Part shown: piece by piece, positions 54,801 through 62,017 of the stretch
Layout: every line of letters starts with the position of its first letter
How positions within the stretch are numbered: the stretch's first letter is position 1
Assembly (NCBI GenBank): GCA_020161065.1
Contig: JAIUPH010000009.1
Location: forward strand, 62,001 to 126,000
Source of the DNA: Pseudomonadota bacterium
GTDB taxonomy: Bacteria > Pseudomonadota > Gammaproteobacteria > Burkholderiales > Burkholderiaceae_C
DNA length: 64,000 nt
Reading direction: 5' to 3'
Program-made: the position numbers and the translations under genes
Notes under the pieces: generated by a model
Told to the model about the DNA's origin: nothing
Seen by the model: the letters and a program-made list of their open reading frames with translations, nothing else
Database searches by the model: none

Positions 54801-55256
54801 TCAGAACAGCTCAATCGAGCCGGCGTCCATTTCGTCCTGCGTCACCGGGTTGGGACGCAGCGGGGTCTCGTCGACGACGGCGGTGCCGTCCTCGTCGTCG
54901 GCCAGCGCATCGCGCGCCAGGCGGTCGGCGCAGCTGCGCAGCCGGCGCGTGGTGTGCGCGATGAGCTGGCTGGCCATGTCCTGGAACTGCAGCGCGGTGA
55001 TCGCGTGGGCCAGCGTCAGGCGCGCCTCGCGGATCGGCGGCGGCTCGCTCTGGCTGGCCGCCTGCAGGTGCACCAGCGCGGCGTCCATGTGTTCCGAGGC
55101 GTAGGTGAAGTGCTGCATCAACGCCTGGCTGGCGTCGTCCAGCAGGCGCTGCAGCCGCTCCAGGTCGTTGTTGGCCACCAGCAGGTGATCCTGCAGCTCG
55201 GTGGCCGCCAGGACCGGCAGGGCCAGCGGCGGCGGTTCTTGGGGCGAGGCGAGCAT
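54801..55256 (-). CDS. CheZ-like phosphatase candidate
   Basis: 151 residues from ATG 55256; an ATG at 55337 (178 residues, with GGAGGG very close to the start) is a fair alternative. The chain is helical: ELQDHLLVANNDLERLQRLL, then TLAHAITALQFQDMASQLIAHTTRRL. The FQDMASQ segment places Asp93 and Gln97 in the D-xxx-Q spacing of CheZ's catalytic motif (DLTGQ). The acidic C-terminus DEMDAGSIELF resembles the CheY-binding tail of CheZ (DDLLDSLGF). It directly precedes the cheY-like gene. Overall similarity is low, so this is motif-based. Confidence 0.68.
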   Translation of the reverse strand: MLASPQEPPPLALPVLAATELQDHLLVANNDLERLQRLLDDASQALMQHFTYASEHMDAALVHLQAASQSEPPPIREARLTLAHAITALQFQDMASQLIAHTTRRLRSCADRLARDALADDEDGTAVVDETPLRPNPVTQDEMDAGSIELF

Positions 55257-55350
55257 CGGGCTTGTAGGGCGGCGGTTCGGGTTCTCGAAGAGGGGGCCAC
55301 CGCGCAAGGGCGGCGCGGGCAAGCCATGCAAAGACATGCCCTCCGAAGCA

Positions 55351-55378
55351 TTGTCGGCAGCACCCCGCCCGACATTGA
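55351..55378 (-). promoter_or_regulatory. FliA-like promoter before the CheZ-like gene
   Basis: On the minus strand TCAA (55378-55375), 16 bases, then GCCGACAA (55358-55351), seven of eight matches to the sigma-28 -10 box. Start would be near 55344, favouring translation from ATG 55256 with an 85-base leader. It parallels the box ahead of cheW, suggesting flagellar-class control of the block. Confidence 0.45.
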
Positions 55379-55488
55379 GCGGAACAAGCGCGCTTTTCCG
55401 GCGCCTTTCGGCCAGCGTGACGAAAGTCGCTGGCCACCGTCCGGCTCGGCCCGGCGCCGCCCGGCCGCCGCTTTGCGATACTGGCCGC

Positions 55489-56670
55489 ATGTCGGCCGCC
55501 GCCCTGCCGGAGCTTCCGGCGCAGACGCTGCGCATCCTGCACCTGGAGGATTCGGAGCTCGACCACGACCTCGTGCTGGCCCAGTTGCTGCGCGGCGGCC
55601 TGCGCGTGCGGATGCACCGGGTGGAGACCCGGGGCGAGTTCGAGGCCGCGCTGGCCGAGCCCTGGGACGCCATCGTCTCCGACTTCAACCTGCCGGGCTT
55701 CAGCGGCATCGACGCGCTGCGCATCGTGCGCGAGCGCGACGCCGTGGTGCCCTTCATCCTGGTCTCCGGCGAGATCGGTGAAGACCGCGCGGTGGCCGCC
55801 ATGCGCAGCGGCGCCAGCGACTACCTGCTGAAAGACCACCTGGCGCGGCTGGCGCCGGCGCTGGAACACGCCATCGACGCCGCCCGCACGCACGCCGCCA
55901 AGCTGCAGGCCGACCGCGAGCTGGCGCAGTCGCGCCAGCGGCTGGCCGAGCTGGCGCGCCACCTGCAGACGCGCGTGGAGGCCGAGCGCGCCGCCATCGC
56001 GCGCGAGATCCACGACGACGTGGGCGGCTCGCTGACGGCGCTGAAGTTCGACATCGACTGGATCCGCCGCCACAGCAGCGAGGCCGCGGTGCAGCAGCGC
56101 GCCGCCTCGGCGATGGAGACGGTGACGCACGCCATCGGCGCCAGCCAGCGCGTGATGCACAACCTGCGCCCGGCCATCCTGGAGCAGGGCCTGGTGCCGG
56201 CGCTGCAATGGCTGGCCGGCCGCTTCGAGAAGCGCACCGGCGTCGAATGCGCCTTCCGCAGCAGCGACGAGCGCATCGGCACCGACGCCCTGCCGCTGCC
56301 CGAAGGCGTGCCGCTGGTGGCCTTTCGCACCGCGCAGGAGGCGCTGACCAACATCAGCAAGCACGCCCAGGCCACGCGCGTGACGATCGACCTCTCGGCC
56401 AGCGGCGGCGTGCTGTCGCTGGAGATCAGCGACAACGGCCGCGGCCTGGCGCGCACCGACCTGGCCAAGGCCACGAGCTTCGGCATCCGCGGGCTACACG
56501 AGCGCGCCTCCACCGTCGGCGGCTGGATCGACCTGAGCAGCGGCAGCGCCGGCACCACGCTGATCCTCTCGGTGCCGCTGGACGCACAATCCAGCGCCGC
56601 CCCGTTGCCGGCCGACGATGGCGGCGACGACAATCTCGACCACGACCCGTCCGCCTGGTCGGCCCTCTGA
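55489..56670 (+). CDS. Receiver-histidine kinase (REC-HisKA_3-HATPase)
   Basis: 393 residues from ATG 55489. An N-terminal receiver domain (about 14-130, Asp65 in VSDFNLPGFSG, Lys in LLKDHL) is joined by a coiled stretch to a NarL-type HisKA_3 domain with His175 in AREIHDDVGGSLTALKFD and an HATPase with AQEALTNISKHA, DNGRGL and FGIRGLHERA. No membrane segment, so it is a cytoplasmic sensor that itself receives phosphate. The response regulator gene 36 bases downstream is its partner. It diverges from the chemotaxis block. Confidence 0.94.
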   Translation: MSAAALPELPAQTLRILHLEDSELDHDLVLAQLLRGGLRVRMHRVETRGEFEAALAEPWDAIVSDFNLPGFSGIDALRIVRERDAVVPFILVSGEIGEDRAVAAMRSGASDYLLKDHLARLAPALEHAIDAARTHAAKLQADRELAQSRQRLAELARHLQTRVEAERAAIAREIHDDVGGSLTALKFDIDWIRRHSSEAAVQQRAASAMETVTHAIGASQRVMHNLRPAILEQGLVPALQWLAGRFEKRTGVECAFRSSDERIGTDALPLPEGVPLVAFRTAQEALTNISKHAQATRVTIDLSASGGVLSLEISDNGRGLARTDLAKATSFGIRGLHERASTVGGWIDLSSGSAGTTLILSVPLDAQSSAAPLPADDGGDDNLDHDPSAWSAL

Positions 56671-56706
56671 ACCGCCCCAACCCGCCCACCAGCCGCCCAC
56701 GCCGCC

Positions 56707-57342
56707 ATGATCCGCGTCATCCTCTGCGACGACCACGCGCTGATCCGCCGCGGCATCCGCGACACCCTGGCCGACGCGCCCGACATGAAGGTGGTCGGCG
56801 AGGCCGGCGACTACACCGAGCTGCGCGGCCTGATGCGTCAGGAAAGCTGCGACGTGCTGGTGCTGGACATCAACCTGCCCGGGCGCAGCGGGCTCGACGC
56901 GCTGCACGCGCTGAAGGACGAGGGCTCGCCGGTCAAGGTGCTGGTGGTCAGCATGTACCCCGAGGACCAGTACGCCATCCGCGCCCTGCGCGCCGGCGCC
57001 TACGGCTACGTCAACAAGGGCGGCGACCCGCAAAGCATCGTCAACGCCGTGCGCACCGTGGCCCAGGGCCGCAAGTACGTGACGCCGGAGATCGCGCAGA
57101 TGCTGGTCGACAGCCTCACCGCGCCGGCCGCCGAGCAGCCGCACCAGAAGCTGTCGGACCGCGAGCTGCAGACGCTGGTGATGATCGCCTCGGGCAAGCG
57201 CCTATCCGACATCGCCGAGGAACTGATGCTCAGCCCGAAGACGGTGTCGGTCTACCGCGCCCGCGTGCTGGAGAAGCTGCAGCTCGGCAACAACTCCGAG
57301 CTGACGGTCTACGCGATCCGCAACGGTCTCGTCGGGCAATGA
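56707..57342 (+). CDS. NarL/FixJ-family response regulator
   Basis: 211 residues. Receiver domain (1-120) with Asp8 and Asp9, phospho-acceptor Asp54 in LDINLPGRSG and Lys in GYVNKGG; LuxR-type helix-turn-helix (about 148-205) with LSDRELQTLVMIASGKRLSDIAEELMLSPKTVSVYRARVLEKL. Forms a pair with the upstream receiver-kinase. The EgtB-like gene starts 7 bases after its stop, with GAGG overlapping the end, so it is probably in the same operon. Targets unknown. Confidence 0.95.
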   Translation: MIRVILCDDHALIRRGIRDTLADAPDMKVVGEAGDYTELRGLMRQESCDVLVLDINLPGRSGLDALHALKDEGSPVKVLVVSMYPEDQYAIRALRAGAYGYVNKGGDPQSIVNAVRTVAQGRKYVTPEIAQMLVDSLTAPAAEQPHQKLSDRELQTLVMIASGKRLSDIAEELMLSPKTVSVYRARVLEKLQLGNNSELTVYAIRNGLVGQ

Positions 57343-57349
57343 GGTTGTC

Positions 57350-58597
57350 TTGAGCCTGCGCGCGGCGGCGCTCGACGACCCGCAGGCCATCCGCCATGCC
57401 GGGCGCGACCTGCTGTCGCTGGCGCTGATCGACGCGCGCAACCTCGGCCTGCGCTGGCTGGAGGTGTTCGAGCGCCGCGGCCAGGACGGCAACGCCGGCG
57501 GCGGGCCATCGGCGCGGCAGCTCGTCGCCCATGCCGGCTGGTACCAGGAATACTGGATCGCCCGCAACGTGCAGCGCGGCCGCGGCGAGCGCGCCGACGC
57601 CTCGGCGCCGCGGCTGGCCTCGATCGAGCCGGCGGCCGACGGCTGGTTCGCCGGCCCGGCTGCCGAAGCGCCCGCCGCCGACGACCTTCGCCGTTATCTC
57701 GCCGAGACGCTGGACGTCACGCTCGACCTGCTGGCCGGCGCCCGTAGCGACAGCCGCGACAGCCGCGACGGTGGTGACGGTCATGACGGCGACGACGCGC
57801 TGTTCTTCTTCCGCCAGGCGCTGCTGCACGAAGACCGCATCAACGAGACGCTGGCCGAGCGCGCCGCCGCGCTGCAGCTGCGCCGCCAGGGCGAGCCGCC
57901 GCCGCCCTGGCAGCCGCCGCCGGCGCGCAACGAGCGCGAGCCGCTGTGGCTGCCCGCCGCGCGGCTGGCGCTGGGCAGCCGGCCCGGCGGCCTGGTGCCC
58001 GACAACGAGCGCTGGGCCGAGGAACTGGCGGTGCCCGAGTTCGAGATCGACACCCAGCCCGTGAGCTGGGCGCGCTACATCGAGTTCGCCGAAGACGGCG
58101 GTTATGACCGCCGCGACTGCTGGAGCGACGACGGCTGGGCCTGGCTGCAGCAAACCGCGCGCCGCGCCCCGCGCGACGTGGAGCAGTTGCGCGGCGGCGT
58201 GCTGCTGCAGCGCCAGGGCGAACTGCAGCGCGTGCCCGCCGGCCAGCCGGTGCTGCACTGCAGCCGCCACGAGGCCGCCGCCTGGTGCCGCTGGGCCGGC
58301 CGCCGCCTGCCCACCGAGCCCGAATGGGAACTGGCGGCGCTGACGGCGCGCAGCCGCGGCCACGTCTGGGGCGACGTCTTCGAATGGGTGGCCGGCAGCG
58401 CCCGCCCCTGGCCCGGCTACGCGGCCACGCCGGGCAGCCTGGACCGAATGCCGGCCCCCGGCGCGTCGGGCACGATGGGTGTCTTGCGCGGCGCCTCCAC
58501 CGCGACGGCGCCGCGCTGGCGTCACCCGAAGGCGCGGCGCTTCATGGCGCCAGCCGCCGACCACGCGTTCTGCGGCTTCCGGAGCTGCGCGGCCTGA
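57350..58597 (+). CDS. EgtB/SUMF1-like nonheme-iron family protein
   Basis: 415 residues from a TTG start, supported by a GAGG 5 bases upstream. N-terminal DinB-like domain (about 10-175) has His61 in VAHAGWYQEYWI, and HEDRINE (160-166) where functional EgtB enzymes show H-xxx-H-x-E; the second His is Ile164. C-terminal FGE-sulfatase domain (about 200-415) reads FEIDTQPVSWARYIEF, WAGRRLPTEPEWELAA, and GVLRGASTAT ... FCGFR. EgtB makes the C-S bond of ergothioneine; SenA makes selenoneine. With a ligand missing, activity may be altered. No egtD or senB was seen. The 3' end overlaps marR by 56 bases. Confidence 0.8.
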   Translation: MSLRAAALDDPQAIRHAGRDLLSLALIDARNLGLRWLEVFERRGQDGNAGGGPSARQLVAHAGWYQEYWIARNVQRGRGERADASAPRLASIEPAADGWFAGPAAEAPAADDLRRYLAETLDVTLDLLAGARSDSRDSRDGGDGHDGDDALFFFRQALLHEDRINETLAERAAALQLRRQGEPPPPWQPPPARNEREPLWLPAARLALGSRPGGLVPDNERWAEELAVPEFEIDTQPVSWARYIEFAEDGGYDRRDCWSDDGWAWLQQTARRAPRDVEQLRGGVLLQRQGELQRVPAGQPVLHCSRHEAAAWCRWAGRRLPTEPEWELAALTARSRGHVWGDVFEWVAGSARPWPGYAATPGSLDRMPAPGASGTMGVLRGASTATAPRWRHPKARRFMAPAADHAFCGFRSCAA

Positions 58598-59180
58598 GGG
58601 CGGCCGCGCCGGCCGCGCCGGCCTCGGCGTCCTCGTCGGCCGGCGGCTGGTCTTCGTCGGGCGTGTCGATGCGCTGCATGTTGTGCAGGATCTTCAGCAG
58701 GTAGTGCAGCGCGTGCGCGCCGTCGTTGATCGAAAAGCCGTCCAGCACCTGGTCGTAGTAGGCGTGGATCTTGGGCAGCGCCTGCGTCTGCCACAGCAGC
58801 CGGCCCGAGGGCGTGAGCCGCACCAGGCGCGAGCGGCGGTCTTCGGGGTCGCTGTCGCAGCGCAGGTGGCCGGCACGCTCCATGCGGCCGAGCACGCCCG
58901 ACAGGTTCTGCCGGCTGACCATCAGGTAACGCGCCAGTTCGTTCACCGCCATGCCGCGCGCCGCCGCCGGCCGCGACACCGCGCCCAGCACCGCCCACTG
59001 CTGCGTGGTCAGGCCTTCGGCCTCCACCGCGCGGGTGCCGGTTTTATGCAACATGTTGGCGCATTGATACAGGCGGAAGAACAGCCGGTTGGCCAGCGCG
59101 ATGCGCGCCTCGCGCTCCTGATCCACTAGGGTTTTCGCGGAGACCGGCGAACGGCGGGCGGCTTGTGGGGGCGACGGCAT
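58542..59180 (-). CDS. badR: MarR family regulator, BadR-like
   Basis: 212 residues. The winged helix reads LTTQQWAVLGAVSRP, MAVNELARYLMVSRQNLSGVLGRMERAGHLRCDSDPEDRRSRLVRLT. The dimerisation helices frame it, and a C-terminal tail of about 40 residues is low-complexity acidic/Arg. BadR of Rhodopseudomonas represses the cyclohexanecarboxylate genes badHI-aliAB and responds to 2-ketocyclohexanecarboxyl-CoA. This gene is divergent from badH-badI-aliB here, so the same role is inferred. The ATG at 59180 lies about where transcription should start, so it may be leaderless; a GTG 18 codons later is an alternative. Confidence 0.85.
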   Translation of the reverse strand: MPSPPQAARRSPVSAKTLVDQEREARIALANRLFFRLYQCANMLHKTGTRAVEAEGLTTQQWAVLGAVSRPAAARGMAVNELARYLMVSRQNLSGVLGRMERAGHLRCDSDPEDRRSRLVRLTPSGRLLWQTQALPKIHAYYDQVLDGFSINDGAHALHYLLKILHNMQRIDTPDEDQPPADEDAEAGAAGAAALRPRSSGSRRTRGRRLAP

Positions 59181-59191
59181 CGGCCTATGAT
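59163..59191 (+). promoter_or_regulatory. Predicted badH promoter
   Basis: TTGTGG (59163-59168), 17 bases, TATGAT (59186-59191, five of six). RNA would start near 59198, 30 bases before badH. It overlaps the opposing badR-like promoter, so one bound repressor could block both. Confidence 0.45.
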
Positions 59192-59215
59192 ATGTCTATG
59201 TATTGACGTGATCAA
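59187..59215 (-). promoter_or_regulatory. Predicted marR (badR-like) promoter
   Basis: On the minus strand TTGATC (59215-59210), 17 bases, TATCAT (59192-59187, five of six). RNA would start close to base 59180, which is the A of the ATG, implying a very short or absent leader. It shares its -10 area with the badH promoter. Confidence 0.45.
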
Positions 59216-59227
59216 GGACGGCAGGCG

Positions 59228-59995
59228 ATGGCTCGATTCGACGGCAAGGTGGTGGTGATCACGGGCGCGGGAGGCGGCATCGGCGGCGCCACGGCGCGGC
59301 GTTTCGCTGCCGAAGGCGCCCGGGTGGCGGTGCTCGACCGCGACCTCGCGGCCGCCGAGCGCACGGTGGTCGCCATCGCGCAGGCCGGCGGCCGCGCCGT
59401 CGCCCAGGCCTGCGACATCACGCAGCGCCCCCAGGTCGACGCCGCGCTGGCCGCCGTCACCGCCGCGCTGGGCCCGGTGGACGTGCTCGTCAACAACGCC
59501 GGCTGGGACGTGTTCGCGCCCTTCCTGAAGACCCAGCCCGAGCAGTGGGAGCGGCTGATCGCCATCAACCTCACCGGCGCGCTGCACATGCACCACGCGG
59601 TGCTGCCGGGCATGGTGGAGCGGCGCGCCGGCCGCGTGGTCAACATCGCGTCCGACGCGGCGCGCGTCGGCTCGTCGGGCGAGGCCGTGTACGCCGCCTG
59701 CAAGGGGGGCATCGTCGCCTTCAGCAAGACGCTGGCGCGCGAGCATGCGCGCCACGGCATCACCGTCAACGTGGTGTGCCCGGGGCCGACCGACACCGCC
59801 CTCTTCGCCGACTACAAGCTCGGCGCCGGCAACCCCGAGAAGCTGGAAGAGGCCTTCCGCCGCTCGATCCCGCTGGGCCGCATCGGCCGGCCCGACGACC
59901 TGCCCGGCGCCATCCTCTTCTTCGCCAGCGACGACGCCGCCTACGTCACCGGGCAGGTGCTCAGCGTCTCCGGCGGCCTGACCATGAACGGATGA
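59228..59995 (+). CDS. badH: 2-hydroxycyclohexanecarboxyl-CoA dehydrogenase (BadH-like SDR)
   Basis: 255 residues. Short-chain dehydrogenase motifs: NAD site TGAGGGIGG (12-20), LVNNAGWDVFAPFLKT, catalytic Ser in NIASDAARVGSSG, YAACK and the PGPTDTALFADY segment. BadH oxidises 2-hydroxycyclohexanecarboxyl-CoA to the 2-keto compound in ring breakdown of cyclohexanecarboxylate and benzoate. Neighbours badI and aliB at 10-base spacings confirm the pathway. The gene is controlled from a promoter shared in part with the divergent regulator. Confidence 0.93.
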   Translation: MARFDGKVVVITGAGGGIGGATARRFAAEGARVAVLDRDLAAAERTVVAIAQAGGRAVAQACDITQRPQVDAALAAVTAALGPVDVLVNNAGWDVFAPFLKTQPEQWERLIAINLTGALHMHHAVLPGMVERRAGRVVNIASDAARVGSSGEAVYAACKGGIVAFSKTLAREHARHGITVNVVCPGPTDTALFADYKLGAGNPEKLEEAFRRSIPLGRIGRPDDLPGAILFFASDDAAYVTGQVLSVSGGLTMNG

Positions 59996-60005
59996 GACCC
60001 ACGCC

Positions 60006-60791
60006 ATGACCTACGAAGACATCCTCTACGAAGTGAAGAACGGCCACACGGCCTGGATCACCATCAACCGCCCCGACAAGATGAACGCCTTCCGCGGGCG
60101 CACTTGCGAGGAGCTGATCCACGCGCTGCTGAAGGCCGGCTACGACAAAGCCATCGGCTGCATCGTGCTGGCCGGCGCGGGCGACCGCGCCTTCTGCACC
60201 GGCGGCGACCAGTCGGCGCACGAAGGCCAGTACGACGGCCGCGGCACCATCGGGTTGCCGATCGAGGAACTGCACGCCGCCATCCGCGACGTGCCCAAGC
60301 CGGTGATCGCCCGCGTGCAGGGCTTCGCCATCGGCGGCGGCAACGTGATGTGCACGCTGTGCGACATCACCATCGCCGGCGACAAGGCGCAGTTCGGCCA
60401 GGTCGGCCCCAAGGTCGGCTCGGTCGACCCCGGCTACGGCACCGCGCTGCTGGCGCGCGTGGTCGGCGAGAAGAAGGCGCGCGAGATGTGGTACCTGTGC
60501 CGCCGCTACAAGGCGCAGGAGGCGCTGGCGATGGGCCTGGTCAACGCCGTGGTGCCCAACGACGAGCTCGACGCCGAGGTGCAGCGCTGGGCCGACGAGA
60601 TTGCCGAGAAGAGCCCGACGGCCATCGCCATCGCCAAGCGCAGCTTCAACATGGACACCGCGCACCAGGCCGGCATCGCCGGCATGGGCTTGTACGCGCT
60701 GAAGCTGTACTACGACACCGACGAATCGAAGGAAGGCGTGCGCGCCTTCAACGAAAAGCGCAAGCCCGACTTCCGCAAGCACGCGAAGTAG
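60006..60791 (+). CDS. badI: 2-ketocyclohexanecarboxyl-CoA hydrolase (BadI)
   Basis: 261 residues of the crotonase fold, very like BadI by its signature blocks: ITINRPDKMNAFRG, LAGAGDRAFCTGGDQS, PVIARVQGFAIGGGN, GQVGPKVGSVDPGYGT and KRSFNMDTAHQAGI. The enzyme hydrolytically opens the ring of the 2-keto thioester, giving pimelyl-CoA. The length and the C-terminal EKRKPDFRK also match. It is the middle gene of badH-badI-aliB, with 10 bases on each side. Confidence 0.96.
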   Translation: MTYEDILYEVKNGHTAWITINRPDKMNAFRGRTCEELIHALLKAGYDKAIGCIVLAGAGDRAFCTGGDQSAHEGQYDGRGTIGLPIEELHAAIRDVPKPVIARVQGFAIGGGNVMCTLCDITIAGDKAQFGQVGPKVGSVDPGYGTALLARVVGEKKAREMWYLCRRYKAQEALAMGLVNAVVPNDELDAEVQRWADEIAEKSPTAIAIAKRSFNMDTAHQAGIAGMGLYALKLYYDTDESKEGVRAFNEKRKPDFRKHAK

Positions 60792-60801
60792 GCGCCGCGC
60801 C

Positions 60802-61962
60802 GTGAACCCCTACCTCGACGAGGACTTGCGTGCGCTGGCCGAGCAGGCGCGGCGCTTCGCGAGCGAACGCATCGCGCCCGGCTTCCAGGAGCGCGACCGC
60901 ACGCGCGTGCTCGACCGCGGCCTGATGCGCGAGATGGGCGCGCTCGGCCTGATCGCGCCCGAGCTGCCTGAAGCGCTCGGCGGCCTGGGCACGGGGTGTC
61001 TGGCCGCCGGCGTGATCCACGAGGAGATCGCGCGCGCCGACCTCAGCATGAGCTACGTGAACCTGCTGGCCTCGCTGATCGCGCAAATCCTCGCCGAGCA
61101 CGGCGAGCCGGCGCTGGTGGGCCCCTGGCTGCAACGTTTGACGCGAGGCGAGACGCTGCTCGCCATCGCGCTGACCGAGCCGCGCGGCGGCTCCGACGCC
61201 GCCAGCCTGCGGCTGAAGATGCAAGCCGCGGCCGACGGCAGCGGCGACTGGATCCTCAACGGCGAGAAGACCAGCATCAGCGCCGCCGACCAGGCCGATG
61301 CCGCGGTGGTGTTCGCGCGCAGCGGCACGGTGGAAGAAGGCGCGCGCGGCGTCTCGGCGCTGTTCGTGCCGATGGACCTGCCCGGCATCACGCGCACCCG
61401 CTTCGACTGCCACGGCCAGCGCGCCATCGGCCGCGGCAGCATCCACTTCGAGAACGTGCGCGTGCCCGCGCGCCACCTGCTCGGCGCGCCCGGCGCCGGC
61501 TTCGTGCAGGTGATGCAGGGCTTCGACTTCAGCCGCGCGCTGATCGGCCTGCAGGTGCTGGCGGTGGCGCGCCAGTCGCTCGACGAAACCTGGGCCCACG
61601 TGGCCGAACGCCAGGCCTTCGGCAAGCCGCTGGCCGCGTTCCAGGGCGTCAGCCACACGCTGGCGGCGCTGGACACGCAGGTCGATGCCGCGCGGCTGCT
61701 GTGCCTGCAGACGCTATGGCTGAAAGACCGCGGCCTGCCGCACACCGCCGAGGCCGCGATGTGCAAGTGGTGGGGCCCGCAGCTTGCGTACGAGACCGTG
61801 CACCAGTGCCTGCTGATGCACGGCCACGGCGGCTACGACCGCGGCCCGCTGGAGCAGCGCCTGCGCGACGTGCTGGGTTTCCAGATCGGCGACGGCACGG
61901 CGCAGATCATGAAGACCATCATCGCCCGCGCGCGCGCCGGGCGCGGCGCGGTGGGCGTGTAG
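60802..61962 (+). CDS. aliB: Cyclohexanecarboxyl-CoA dehydrogenase (AliB-like acyl-CoA dehydrogenase)
   Basis: 386 residues from a GTG. Acyl-CoA dehydrogenase signatures: IALTEPRGGSDAASL, TSISAADQADAAVVF, QAFGKPLAAFQGVSHTLA, HGGYDRGPLEQRLRDVLGFQIGDGTAQIMK. It introduces the first double bond into cyclohexanecarboxyl-CoA using FAD, feeding badH and badI. The context makes this assignment better than a general acyl-CoA dehydrogenase. No ligase (aliA) or ring hydratase (badK) is in the window. A GC-rich run of GCGCGGC repeats follows (61980-62015). Confidence 0.9.
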   Translation: MNPYLDEDLRALAEQARRFASERIAPGFQERDRTRVLDRGLMREMGALGLIAPELPEALGGLGTGCLAAGVIHEEIARADLSMSYVNLLASLIAQILAEHGEPALVGPWLQRLTRGETLLAIALTEPRGGSDAASLRLKMQAAADGSGDWILNGEKTSISAADQADAAVVFARSGTVEEGARGVSALFVPMDLPGITRTRFDCHGQRAIGRGSIHFENVRVPARHLLGAPGAGFVQVMQGFDFSRALIGLQVLAVARQSLDETWAHVAERQAFGKPLAAFQGVSHTLAALDTQVDAARLLCLQTLWLKDRGLPHTAEAAMCKWWGPQLAYETVHQCLLMHGHGGYDRGPLEQRLRDVLGFQIGDGTAQIMKTIIARARAGRGAVGV

Positions 61963-61975
61963 AGCCGCCGCCGCG

Positions 61976-62015
61976 CGGCACTCCGCAGCGCGGCGCAGCG
62001 CGGCGCGGCGCGGCC
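61976..62015. repeat. GCGCGGC-rich intergenic stretch between convergent genes
   Basis: CGCAGCGCGGCGCAGCGCGGCGCGGCGCGGCCCC contains five overlapping copies of GCGCGG-type units and can form several alternative hairpins. It separates the convergent aliB and surface-protein genes and may end transcription on both strands; there is no T-run. Confidence 0.5.
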
Positions 62016-62017
62016 CC

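Noticed and set aside
61963-62017. GCGCGGC-rich run considered as a protein-coding or promoter sequence
   Set aside because: It lies between two stop codons, has no ribosome site or -10-like box, and is best read as intergenic low-complexity DNA.
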